Of a DNA stretch of 40,537 nucleotides, positions 17,301 to 25,316 are shown piece after piece. The translations under genes were made by a program, and so were the position numbers. Below the pieces are notes generated by a model. It saw only the letters and a list, made by a program, of their open reading frames with translations, was not told the DNA's origin and searched no databases. The DNA lies in contig JAAYPG010000052.1 in NCBI GenBank assembly GCA_012519905.1, positions 1 to 40,537 on the forward strand, written 5' to 3'. Within the stretch, counting starts at the first letter, position 1. Each line of letters begins with the position of its first letter. This DNA comes from Clostridiales bacterium (GTDB lineage Bacteria; Bacillota; Clostridia; Lachnospirales; Lachnospiraceae).

Positions 17301-18260
17301 TTATCTATCCCTTACATTTTTCTTTGTCATCATTATCGCTGATAGTATCATAAACAATATTCCACTGCCCAGTAAAAGAGCAAATTGCATTAAGGGAGTA
17401 AACACTGTGTTTCCCAGCTTTAGTTCCATGCCTGTTACCTGGGCATACTCTGCTATCGCCTCCTTAGGAAGTCCTGCAAATGTGGTGTTTAATATCTCAT
17501 TGGTAAATTCCTTACGCATCCATGCACTTCCTTGTGTCATGGGCAGGAAGGCTAGAACTTTGACAACTATATCAGGCATAATACCAAAAGGAACATACAT
17601 GCCTGTTATAAAGCCGGACAGTGTATGTACAAATGTTGAAATACCACTGAAAGCATTCCTGGTTCGGGCTAAGCTTGTGGCAAAGAAAAGGAAGGCTGTG
17701 GTTGAAAATGAGTTTAAGAATATCAACCCTAGAGCCTTGACTGCCAAGGTCATAGACATAAGAGTTCCTCCTGTCAGTACAAGTATTATCTCTGATACAA
17801 CTAAAGTGATAATACTAAAAAGGCAACTAAGACATATAGCTGATATGATATAGCCAGATACTAACACAAAGCGGGAGATTGGCGCTACATAATAGCTTGC
17901 TAACTTACCTGTCTCTTCATCCCAGCTCATCATACTCAGCATTCCCATAGAAGAAGTTATTCCGTTTACTATAGTTATACCCGCTATTATCAAGGAAATC
18001 ACTAGGGTCCTAGCATTGACATCATCAAGGGCTGGGTTTCTGCTACCTGCCACCAAACTCTCAGCTGGTAGGACATTTTCATTCATAAGCTCATCCATAT
18101 GGCGTAAAACATTCTTGACTATATCGATATTCATTTCTCCAAGGAAAACCAGCATCAGGGTTATTATTATAAGCATGGACAAAAAGGTGTAGAATACATT
18201 TTCTTTGTCCTTCATATACACTAAAAGATTTCTCTTAATTATTGAAAATAAGGCTTTCAT
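17301..18260 (-). CDS. ABC-2 type transporter permease
   Basis: 319-aa membrane subunit of a DrrB/ABC-2 exporter. An N-terminal cytoplasmic helix is followed by a membrane span near 'TFLSMLIIITLMLVFLGEMN', an extracellular loop, and about five spans. 'GFITGMYVPFGIMPDIV' is the typical late ABC-2 signature. The track start at 18,344 lies inside the ATPase gene. The ATG at 18,260 ('MKALFSIIKRNLLVYMKD') has GGGGGAG just upstream and fits a 10-nt gap after the ATPase stop. The substrate cannot be read from the sequence. Confidence 0.92.
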   Translation of the reverse strand: MKALFSIIKRNLLVYMKDKENVFYTFLSMLIIITLMLVFLGEMNIDIVKNVLRHMDELMNENVLPAESLVAGSRNPALDDVNARTLVISLIIAGITIVNGITSSMGMLSMMSWDEETGKLASYYVAPISRFVLVSGYIISAICLSCLFSIITLVVSEIILVLTGGTLMSMTLAVKALGLIFLNSFSTTAFLFFATSLARTRNAFSGISTFVHTLSGFITGMYVPFGIMPDIVVKVLAFLPMTQGSAWMRKEFTNEILNTTFAGLPKEAIAEYAQVTGMELKLGNTVFTPLMQFALLLGSGILFMILSAIMMTKKNVRDR

Positions 18261-18270
18261 ATTCTCCCCC

Positions 18271-19191
18271 CTAGATCTTTTCCGATAGCGTCTTACCAGT
18301 AATGTTAAGGAAGGCGTCATCCATAGTTCCCTGTACCACCTCAAAGGATCTGATATAGGGTGAAAGTTCAGTTAGTATAGGTATAGCTGACATGGTGTCA
18401 GGAATGCTAATTGTTATATGATTAGTTTTCTCTTTATAGGTCATCTGATATTTATCAGCTATTTCCCCCACCTTATCATACCTGTCGGAAAACACACGAA
18501 TCCGATCCGAAGCATAGGCTTCCTTTAGCTTGGTTGGAGAGCCGTAGGCTATAATCTTCCCATCATCAATTACAGCTATACTCTGGGCCCTGGCAGCTTC
18601 CTCCATGTAATGGGTTGTCAGAAATATGGTCATCTTATGTTCCTTGCGAAGTCGCTCCACACTTCTCCAGACCATCTGTCTTGTTTGAAGGTCAAGACCT
18701 GTGGTAGGCTCATCTAGGAACAATATCTCCGGTTGATTCATAATTGCTCTGGCTATCTCACAGCGTCTTTTTTGCCCTCCAGAAAGTTTGCCATACTGCC
18801 TTTCAAGCAAGGCTCCTATATCAAGAGTATCACAGACGATATCAAGGTTCTTCTTAATAATATTAGCATCCTTCTCATATAAACATGCTCTACTAACTAG
18901 ATTCTGCCTTACATTTAACTTGGCATCCAGAGTATTATGCTGAAATACTACCCCAAGTTTATTTCTAATGGCATTATTATTTTTCCCAAGCTCGTATCCA
19001 CATATCTCTACTCTTCCGCTGTCAGGTGCATATAAGGTACAGAGCATATTAATAGTTGTTGATTTACCGGCTCCGTTCACGCCTAGATATCCAAATAATT
19101 CGCCCCTCTTTACAGTAAAGCTGATATCATCTACCGCCTTAACATCACCAAAGCTTTTGGAGATACTTTCTACCTTAATTATGTTGCTCAT
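18271..19191 (-). CDS. ABC transporter ATP-binding protein (DrrA-like)
   Basis: 306-aa ATPase partner of the ABC-2 permease. Walker A 'GVNGAGKST', signature 'LSGGQKRRCEIARA', Walker B 'ILFLDEPTTGLD' and the switch His in 'FLTTHYMEEA' are intact. The C-terminal extension of about 90 residues matches DrrA-type exporters. The ATG at 19,191 ('MSNIIKVES') with AAGGGGAG upstream is preferred over the track start eight codons earlier. This two-gene exporter interrupts the pyrimidine genes. Confidence 0.94.
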   Translation of the reverse strand: MSNIIKVESISKSFGDVKAVDDISFTVKRGELFGYLGVNGAGKSTTINMLCTLYAPDSGRVEICGYELGKNNNAIRNKLGVVFQHNTLDAKLNVRQNLVSRACLYEKDANIIKKNLDIVCDTLDIGALLERQYGKLSGGQKRRCEIARAIMNQPEILFLDEPTTGLDLQTRQMVWRSVERLRKEHKMTIFLTTHYMEEAARAQSIAVIDDGKIIAYGSPTKLKEAYASDRIRVFSDRYDKVGEIADKYQMTYKEKTNHITISIPDTMSAIPILTELSPYIRSFEVVQGTMDDAFLNITGKTLSEKI

Positions 19192-19223
19192 AGTAACAGC
19201 TCCCCTTATTACCATTTTTTATC

Positions 19224-19252
19224 ATCATATAAGAATCTAGAATAAAATGCAA
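19224..19252 (-). promoter_or_regulatory. Promoter of the ABC-2 exporter operon
   Basis: Minus-strand TTGCAT (19,252-19,247), 17-nt spacer, TATGAT (19,229-19,224), about 33 bases before the ATPase ATG. The -10 is good and the -35 weak. Confidence 0.55.
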
Positions 19253-19290
19253 ATTCTTTTTTACTAATAGGTTATCTTAGGATATTTATC

Positions 19291-19299
19291 TGTTATAAT
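19291..19299 (+). promoter_or_regulatory. Extended -10 promoter of the zinc-ribbon/DUF3298 gene
   Basis: TGTTATAAT, an extended -10 (TGn + TATAAT), lies 37 bases before the ATG at 19,337. No good -35 is visible at standard spacing, as is usual for extended -10 promoters. Confidence 0.5.
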
Positions 19300-19336
19300 A
19301 AGAAAATAGCAAGAAATAAATGAAAGGTAATATATT

Positions 19337-20482
19337 ATGTATTGTACTAATTGTGGTAAAAAACTTGAAGGATCAGAAATCAAATGTATGCATTGCCAGA
19401 CATCCACAAACAAGAAAAAAAATAATACTGTGAAGGTAAAAGCTCTTGTGGTGGTTTTTATAATAGTTGCAGTAAATGTAGTGGGTATTTTATTCTTTCG
19501 TCTACATATAGATAAACAAGCTGATAATGTTATGACATATTTTGCTCAAAGTGACTACGATAAGGCAGTAGATCTATATAATAAATATAAGGGTCAAAGC
19601 AAGTCCTTTGAAGATAAAACCCTAACCAATCTAAAGTATACTATAGAGCAGATTAAAGAGGATTTTATCTCCGAGGATATGGAATATAGCTTGGCTCAGA
19701 AGCAATTAAAAATCATAGAAAGCTTTGATATTATGGGTTTGGATCTGATTATCTATGATACGGCTTCATGGATTGACAAGATAAATACCTCCAGAGAGAA
19801 TTACCTAGACGCTAAGGCTTATTATGAACAGGGAGAATATGAGGCTGCTCTTGAAAAATATGGCCTAGTGCTTAAAGATGATAGCAAATACTACGACTTA
19901 GCTGTAAAGGAGATTAATCTTATTTTGCTGGAGGAGGCCAATAAAAAAGAAGAAGAGCTTAAGAAGATGACTTTAAGCGTTCCGGAATTTGAAAGCAACT
20001 CCTTTACCTTTAGCTATTTAGAAGAGGATAAGGAAATTTTGTTTGCAGAATTTTCATTTCCCATTCTTATAGGGGAAACCCCCGCCTATGAGTCCATCAA
20101 TCTAGCATTCGAGCATGCTAAGGAATACTATATGAATCAAGTAAGAAGGATGGCTGAGGATGCCAGACTCAATGTACATGAAGAGTTCTTTAAACCCAGT
20201 GGCTTTGGTATAAGCTATGCTGTAGAATACAATAATAATGGTATACTCTGTATAGTACTTAATGGATATGTATATTCTGGGGGAGCTCATGGTTATCCTC
20301 TACAGGAAACCTATACTTTTGATTTAGCAACCGGCAATAGAATGAAGCTCAGTGATTTAATAGCTGATGATAAGGCTTTTGCCCAACTTGTTATTGATGA
20401 ATTTCAAAGAATGTATGAGTTGGCTCCCGATGAGTACTGGGAAATTCGCTTAATCTTGTTAAGGATATGGCCAATAATATAG
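19337..20482 (+). CDS. Zinc-ribbon membrane protein with DUF3298/RsiV-like domain (frameshifted C-terminus)
   Basis: The open frame gives 381 aa. Residues 1-24 form a zinc ribbon with two CxxC pairs ('YCTNCGKKLEG', 'CMHC'). A membrane span at about 34-55 follows, then TPR-like helices ('AKAYYEQGEYEAALEKYGLV'). The extracellular region from about residue 215 is a DUF4163/DUF3298-like domain, with the family hallmark 'YSGGAHGYPLQETYTFDLAT'. The frame ends early: the expected DUF3298 C-terminus continues in another frame after base 20,443. Restoring one A in 'GAAATT' joins them. The gene is thus a recent single-base deletion mutant or an assembly/sequencing error. An AAAGG site precedes the ATG. 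Confidence 0.8.
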   Translation: MYCTNCGKKLEGSEIKCMHCQTSTNKKKNNTVKVKALVVVFIIVAVNVVGILFFRLHIDKQADNVMTYFAQSDYDKAVDLYNKYKGQSKSFEDKTLTNLKYTIEQIKEDFISEDMEYSLAQKQLKIIESFDIMGLDLIIYDTASWIDKINTSRENYLDAKAYYEQGEYEAALEKYGLVLKDDSKYYDLAVKEINLILLEEANKKEEELKKMTLSVPEFESNSFTFSYLEEDKEILFAEFSFPILIGETPAYESINLAFEHAKEYYMNQVRRMAEDARLNVHEEFFKPSGFGISYAVEYNNNGILCIVLNGYVYSGGAHGYPLQETYTFDLATGNRMKLSDLIADDKAFAQLVIDEFQRMYELAPDEYWEIRLILLRIWPII

Positions 20483-20625
20483 ATAGCTTGAATTATTATA
20501 TTAGCGAGGACAGTATCTGTATTTATTATTTCCCATATGACCTAGCTAGCTATGCCAGAGGCTTTGTAGACATAATCATCTCCTATAAAGGTAATGAAGG
20601 GATCTTTTCTTTTAATATTAAATAA
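20443..20625 (+). pseudogene. Out-of-frame C-terminal part of the DUF3298-like gene
   Basis: In this frame the bases translate as '...NSLNLVKDMANNIDSLNYYI' then 'YYFPYDLASYARGFVDIIIS' and a stop at 20,625. The segment 'FPYDLASYARG' is the typical end of DUF3298 domains (F-x-PYE-lApya-G). An in-frame TGA at 20,431 shows that the shift must lie between 20,434 and about 20,464. The tail has no start codon of its own and is the lost end of the gene above. Confidence 0.75.
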
Positions 20626-20737
20626 GACATTTATTCTATCTTACCTTGACAATAAACTTTCAGGTATGTTATATTTACCACCGATAGCAACACGGACGGA
20701 CTCAAATAATTTAACTAGAAAGGACATAGATAGCAAG

Positions 20738-21253
20738 ATGAATCCTATCGTTACAATTGAAATGCAAAGCGGAGATATCATGAAACTGGAATTATATCCT
20801 GAGATAGCTCCAAATACAGTTAATAATTTTATCTCATTGATTAACAAAGATTTCTACAACGGATTGATATTCCATAGGGTTATCCGTGGATTTATGATTC
20901 AGGGTGGCGACCCCGACGGAAATGGAACTGGTGGACCCGGTTATTCAATCAAGGGCGAATTTACCTACAATAACTTTGATAACAAGTTAAAACATACTGC
21001 CGGAGTTATCTCCATGGCAAGATCTCAGAGACCAGATTCAGCAGGCTCACAATTTTTTATAATGCATAAGGATTCTCCACATTTGGACGGCTCCTATGCC
21101 GCATTCGGCAAGATAACTGAGGGAATGGATGTAGTCAATAAAATAGCCGAAAGTAAGACTGATTATTCTGATATGCCACTTGAACCTCAGGTCATGAAAA
21201 AAGTTACTGTAGAGACCTTCGGCACAGAATATCCAGAACCAGATAAACTATAA
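20738..21253 (+). CDS. Peptidyl-prolyl cis-trans isomerase, cyclophilin type
   Basis: 171 aa. Cytoplasmic cyclophilin catalysing proline isomerisation. The catalytic core 'FHRVIRGFMIQGGDPDGNGT' is intact, as are 'SMARSQRPDSAGSQFFIMHK' and 'YAAFGKITEGMDVV'. The track ORF starts at 20,594, but its first 48 residues are unlike cyclophilins and overlap the tail of the previous gene. 'MNPIVTIEMQSGDIMKLELY' from 20,738 is the normal N-terminus. The ribosome site AAAGGA is about 14 nt away, longer than usual. The gene ends just before a palindromic repeat that probably terminates it. Confidence 0.95.
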   Translation: MNPIVTIEMQSGDIMKLELYPEIAPNTVNNFISLINKDFYNGLIFHRVIRGFMIQGGDPDGNGTGGPGYSIKGEFTYNNFDNKLKHTAGVISMARSQRPDSAGSQFFIMHKDSPHLDGSYAAFGKITEGMDVVNKIAESKTDYSDMPLEPQVMKKVTVETFGTEYPEPDKL

Positions 21254-21266
21254 TAAATTTAAAATA

Positions 21267-21455
21267 GGCTGTCGCAGAAGTATTTAAGGGGGTGTATATG
21301 TTCCATCACACACTGATTAGTAGTACAGATTGTTATGATTTGTAAATCTTAATCGGACTAAAGTCCGCTTTCGATAATACAAATCATAGCAATCAGTTCT
21401 CCTAAATGTGCATGATTGGAACATATACACCCCCTCTTACATTTAAGCGACAGCC
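21267..21455 (+). repeat. 189-bp palindromic repeat, copy 1
   Basis: A long imperfect inverted repeat. The ends are GGCTGTCGC / GCGACAGCC, extended outside by AAAATA / TATTTT. Inside lie an 18-bp arm GGGGGTGTATATGTTCCA and its exact complement, a third arm around TATGATTTGTA, and a central CGGACT-AA-AGTCCG. A near-identical copy lies inverted at 31,007-31,195, same length with about 11 substitutions by eye. It contains no ORF. It sits between the convergent cyclophilin gene and pyrF, with T-rich flanks on both strands, so it can act as a bidirectional terminator. It looks like a MITE- or REP-like non-autonomous element. Confidence 0.9.
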
Positions 21456-21489
21456 TATTTTTTATTAAATTAATCCTATTATGAAAATA

Positions 21490-22413
21490 TTACTTTTTCC
21501 AGGCTTTCATAAGATCTTCTTTCATGTCCAGCACTGCCTGCCTAGAGGCATCAGCATATGCTAATTCTCCATAGCTTTCATATTGTGGCTGCTTATAGGC
21601 TGCAATTATTCCTCTTGATGAATTCACAATCGCACCCAGTCCATCCTTATTAAAATAATGCTTTAGATCCTCAGCCTTACCCCCTTGGGCTCCATAGCCA
21701 GGAACAAGTATAAATGTCTTAGGCATAAGCTTTCTAAGTACCTTACCAATCTCAGGATAAGTCGCTCCTACCACTGCACCTATATAGCTATAGTTAGACC
21801 CCATAAATAGCTCACCCCACTCAGCTACCTTCTCTCCTACCAGCTCATACAAGGGACGACCATCTATAAGTCGGTCTTGAAATTCACCGCTAGAGGGATT
21901 TGATGTCTTGACTAGAATAAACAATCCCTTATTTTCCTGCTTACAGACCTCTATGAAGGGTAAGATTCCATCAGAGCCCAGATATGGGTTGACTGTGATA
22001 AAATCCTCATTAAAGCCTCTAAATTCATTACCAGCTATCTCTGTCTTCCCAAGGTGCCCTGTGGCATAGGCAGTTGAGGTCGATCCTATGTCTCCCCGCT
22101 TGACATCACCAATTACAATCAAGCCCTTTTCCTTAGCATAATCCAAGGTTTTTACATAAGCTTTCATTCCTTCTATACCAAATTGCTCATACATAGCAAT
22201 CTGAGGCTTTACAGCAGGAACTAAATCATAGATCGCATCAATTATCCCCTTATTATACTGCCATATTGCTTCAGCAGCACCCTCTAGATTCTCTCCCTTG
22301 CTTTCATATGCTTCCTTGATAATGTTCCCAGGTACATAGGATAGCATGGGATCTAGTCCCACCACAATAGGCGCTTCCAACTCCTGAATTCTTTCTGCCA
22401 GCTTATTAACCAT
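21490..22413 (-). CDS. pyrF: Orotidine 5'-phosphate decarboxylase (type 2)
   Basis: Decarboxylates OMP to UMP, the last step of de novo UMP synthesis. At 307 aa it is the long type 2 PyrF common in Clostridia and actinobacteria. Visible motifs: 'APIVVGLDPML', catalytic 'GLIVIGDVKRGDIGSTS', 'TVNPYLGSDGILPF' and 'FILVPGYGAQGG'. The ATG has AAGGAGGA about 6 nt upstream, within a 49-bp tandem-repeat region that may control access to it. It follows pyrC on the same strand. Confidence 0.97.
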   Translation of the reverse strand: MVNKLAERIQELEAPIVVGLDPMLSYVPGNIIKEAYESKGENLEGAAEAIWQYNKGIIDAIYDLVPAVKPQIAMYEQFGIEGMKAYVKTLDYAKEKGLIVIGDVKRGDIGSTSTAYATGHLGKTEIAGNEFRGFNEDFITVNPYLGSDGILPFIEVCKQENKGLFILVKTSNPSSGEFQDRLIDGRPLYELVGEKVAEWGELFMGSNYSYIGAVVGATYPEIGKVLRKLMPKTFILVPGYGAQGGKAEDLKHYFNKDGLGAIVNSSRGIIAAYKQPQYESYGELAYADASRQAVLDMKEDLMKAWKK

Positions 22414-22417
22414 CTAA

Positions 22418-22527
22418 TCCTCCTTCATTAACTAAAAAATATACTAATCCTTTAACGGAGGATTTCTCCTCCTTCATTAACTAAAAAATATACTAATCCT
22501 TTAACGGAGGATTTCTCCTCCTTCATT
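22418..22527 (-). repeat. 49-bp tandem repeat carrying duplicated pyrF ribosome sites and hairpins
   Basis: Two full units start at 22,418 and 22,467, and a partial third at 22,516; period 49 bp, identical over the units. On the transcribed strand each full unit boundary reads GGAGGA-GAAA-TCCTCC, a 6-bp stem with a GAAA tetraloop. The Shine-Dalgarno-like GGAGGA is thus paired in the upstream copies. The copy next to pyrF lacks the TCCTCC partner. AATCCTCC of the preceding unit is also the exact complement of GGAGGATT at the pyrF site, so alternative pairing is possible. Confidence 0.9.
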
Positions 22528-22536
22528 ATCTAATAC

Positions 22537-23829
22537 TTATTTATCTTCCTCATACTTTATATTACCTGATACTATTGTATACTTTACCTTTCCGTACACT
22601 CTTCGTCCATGAAAAGGAGTATTAGTTCCTTTTGATAAGAATTTGTATTTATCTATACAGTACTCCTCATTCGGGTCTACTATAGCAATATCAGCTACCC
22701 TACCCTCGCCTATACAACCTCTGTCTATACCAAGAATATTAGCAGGATTAAGGCTCATCTTTTCAACCATCTGTCTAAGGCTAAGGATTCCCGTCCTCAC
22801 TAGCTCTGTATATGTGATGGGCAAGGCTGTTTCAAGTCCAACTATACCAAAAGGAGCCTCTGACATGGATTTTTCCTTCTCCTCCTTAGAATGAGGAGCA
22901 TGATCAGTTGCTATCACATCAAGGATATCATTTTTCAGGGCCCTGATAATTGCCTCTACATCCTTAGAACTTCTAAGGGGTGGGTTCATCTTATAATTTG
23001 AGTCATCTCCCGGTATATCCTCATCTGATAATGTGAAATAATGAGGGCATGTTTCTCCCGTTACATTTAGACCTTTATCTTTAGCTATCTCTAGAATATC
23101 CATACTACCCTTTGTGGAGCAATGGCATAGATGAAGTTTTGTACCTGTTTCCTGTGCAAGTATTATATCCCTAGCAGCTATGATATCCTCTACTGCATTG
23201 CTAATACCCTCAAGGCCCAGTTCCTCTGCCTTTCTGCCGGCATTCATAACTCCATTAGCTGCAAGGGCCTTATCTTCACAATGGGCAAAGATTACCATGC
23301 CTATCTTAGCAACCTCCTCCATAGCCTTTGCATATAGGGCAGTATCCATAACAGATTTACCATCCTCACTAAATCCCACAGCCCCAGCTTTAGCCAACTT
23401 GAGTATATCTGTCAGAGTATTACCCTCCTGTCCTTGGGTAATTGCACCAATGGGATATATGTTGACTGAGGCTTGCTTTCCTCGGTTAAGGACATATCGA
23501 ATCATGTCTTCACTGTCTAAAGCAGGATTTGTATTTGGCATGGCGCAGATAGTGGTAAAGCCCCCTGCAGCAGCTGCCATTGCACCTGTCTCTATATTCT
23601 CCTTATATTCATAGCCGGGTTCCCTCAGGTGAACATGAAGATCAATTAATCCAGGCATTACTAGCATACCAGACGCATCTATCACCTTATCCGCTTTAAT
23701 GTCAAAATCAGCTCTATCAGGATTAGGGGTAACTTTATAGACAAGGTCATCCTTTATCAGTATATCGTAATATCCTTCGGTATCTGAGCCGGGATCAATA
23801 ACATAACCCTTCTTAATATGTTTTAACAA
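22537..23829 (-). CDS. pyrC: Dihydroorotase (class I)
   Basis: Zinc amidohydrolase that cyclises carbamoyl-aspartate to dihydroorotate. 430 aa, full length. Metal ligands are visible in 'DLHVHLREPGYEYKENIETG', in 'FAHCED', in 'LHLCHCSTKGSMD' and in 'VIATDHAPHSKEEKE'. The start codon is TTG, set 8 nt after a strong AGGAGGAGG, which decides it. pyrF follows after a gap of about 120 nt filled by tandem repeats. No promoter is obvious in the 91-nt gap after the DUF815 gene, so it may be read from the argS promoter. Confidence 0.96.
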   Translation of the reverse strand: MLKHIKKGYVIDPGSDTEGYYDILIKDDLVYKVTPNPDRADFDIKADKVIDASGMLVMPGLIDLHVHLREPGYEYKENIETGAMAAAAGGFTTICAMPNTNPALDSEDMIRYVLNRGKQASVNIYPIGAITQGQEGNTLTDILKLAKAGAVGFSEDGKSVMDTALYAKAMEEVAKIGMVIFAHCEDKALAANGVMNAGRKAEELGLEGISNAVEDIIAARDIILAQETGTKLHLCHCSTKGSMDILEIAKDKGLNVTGETCPHYFTLSDEDIPGDDSNYKMNPPLRSSKDVEAIIRALKNDILDVIATDHAPHSKEEKEKSMSEAPFGIVGLETALPITYTELVRTGILSLRQMVEKMSLNPANILGIDRGCIGEGRVADIAIVDPNEEYCIDKYKFLSKGTNTPFHGRRVYGKVKYTIVSGNIKYEEDK

Positions 23830-23920
23830 AGACTTTTCCTCCTCCTAGTTTTCAGTAGGTCCAGACTAATGGTTTCCGATTTCATATCGAACGAAGTAAG
23901 ATGACATTAAGCTTAATTAT

Positions 23921-25258
23921 CTAGTCTATCTTTCCTGCCAGATAGTTGATAAATTGTTGGGCGGTACGTCCTGACAAGCCTCCATGATAGAGTTCCCATT
24001 TTCTTGCCTCGGTATAAAGTTCCTCTTCAGAAGCAAAATCTATACCCTGCCTTAATGCTAATTGTTTTACAATCTCCAGATACTCCTTATGAGAAGGCGA
24101 AGAGAAGTTAATTGTAATTCCGAATCTTTCTACCAAGGATAGCTTCTCTTCCATGGTATCTGAACGATGAATATCACCATCTGTCTCCATGTCACTTCTG
24201 TCATTCCAGGTCTCCCTTATGAGATGCCTGCGATTAGATGTGGCATAGATTAGCACATTGTCGGGCTTATTCTCAAGACCACCCTCAATAACTGCCTTCA
24301 AATATTTATATTCTATTTCAAATTCCTCAAAGGATAAATCATCCATATATATTACAAACTTATAATTTCTGTTTTTTATAAGCGAAATAACAGCGGACAA
24401 ATCCTCAAATTGGTGCTTATAGATTTCAATCATACGAAGCCCCTTGTCATAATATTCATTGAGGATTGCCTTAACTGATGTGGATTTTCCTGTGCCACTA
24501 TCGCCGAACAAAAGCACATTGTTTGCTTTTTTCCCTTCAACAAAGGCCCTAGTATTATCTATAAGCTTCTTTTTTTGCAACTCATAGCCAATTAGATCTG
24601 ATAACCTAACCTCCAAGGTATTGGTAATAGGAAGAAGCTCAAGCTTCCCCCTCTCTCTGGATAAACGAAAGGCTTTATTTAGTCCTAATTTGCCCACACC
24701 ATAAACCTTGTAAAAATCAGTTACAATAGTGAAAACCTCATCCTCATCCTTGGCAGAGGCTATCTTGGTGCTTAGAATCCTAACCTTCTCGCTAACACTC
24801 TTATTATATTTTCCCTTATTTTTTTCAATAGCCTTATAATCAGAGATAATGGAAAAGCAATCAATTCCAAGCTCATGTTCAATACTAGTAAAATCATAGT
24901 GAAAGAGGTCTAGGAATATTTTAAAATCCGCTTTTGCAAACCGATTAACAGTTCCCTCTCTTGCACCTACCTTCTCACAGGTTATTGTAAAAGGATTCTC
25001 CATGCTTGCCAATGTATAGGCCAGATAATTCTGCCATAGGTTCTGGTCAAAGCCATAGATAGTAGCTATATCCAAAAGCTCATTGATTAGTGTATATATC
25101 CTGGATACTAGATTTGTTCTAGTCATCCAGTCTTTATCATTATCCTTCTCTGACTCCTTAAGACAATCATAATCTAAGATTATCTCAGATAGCTTTACAA
25201 GCAGGTTATCTTCCTCAAAATTCTTATATACTGATAATTTTGAAACAAAACGATACAT
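23921..25258 (-). CDS. DUF815-family AAA+ ATPase
   Basis: 445 aa. The N-terminal half (to about 200) is helical and has no motif I recognise. The C-terminal half is a DUF815-type P-loop ATPase: Walker A '[18 protein letters not shown]', Walker B '[15 protein letters not shown]', sensor region '[12 protein letters not shown]' and the family stretch '[20 protein letters not shown]'. The ATG follows GGGAGGG. The family is widespread in Clostridia and its cellular role is not settled. It lies between argS and pyrC on the same strand. Confidence 0.9.
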   Translation of the reverse strand: MYRFVSKLSVYKNFEEDNLLVKLSEIILDYDCLKESEKDNDKDWMTRTNLVSRIYTLINELLDIATIYGFDQNLWQNYLAYTLASMENPFTITCEKVGAREGTVNRFAKADFKIFLDLFHYDFTSIEHELGIDCFSIISDYKAIEKNKGKYNKSVSEKVRILSTKIASAKDEDEVFTIVTDFYKVYGVGKLGLNKAFRLSRERGKLELLPITNTLEVRLSDLIGYELQKKKLIDNTRAFVEGKKANNVLLFGDSGTGKSTSVKAILNEYYDKGLRMIEIYKHQFEDLSAVISLIKNRNYKFVIYMDDLSFEEFEIEYKYLKAVIEGGLENKPDNVLIYATSNRRHLIRETWNDRSDMETDGDIHRSDTMEEKLSLVERFGITINFSSPSHKEYLEIVKQLALRQGIDFASEEELYTEARKWELYHGGLSGRTAQQFINYLAGKID

Positions 25259-25316
25259 AAGCCCTCCCTCATGGTAATAGGCACCAATTCCAACAAAGAC
25301 TTAATGCCACCGTTAA

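Noticed and set aside
20434-20482. Programmed -1 frameshift in the DUF3298-like gene
   Set aside because: No X-XXY-YYZ heptamer in the zero frame and no strong downstream structure; a lost A in a short A-run explains it.
20594-20737. 48-residue N-terminal extension of the cyclophilin
   Set aside because: It overlaps the end of the frameshifted gene, has no family similarity, and the normal cyclophilin start lies at 20,738.
21267-21455. Palindromic element as a complete insertion sequence
   Set aside because: Too short and contains no transposase ORF in any frame; no clear target-site duplication could be seen.
22418-22527. Tandem repeats as a CRISPR array
   Set aside because: Units are contiguous 49-bp copies without spacers and carry ribosome-site hairpins; no cas genes are present.
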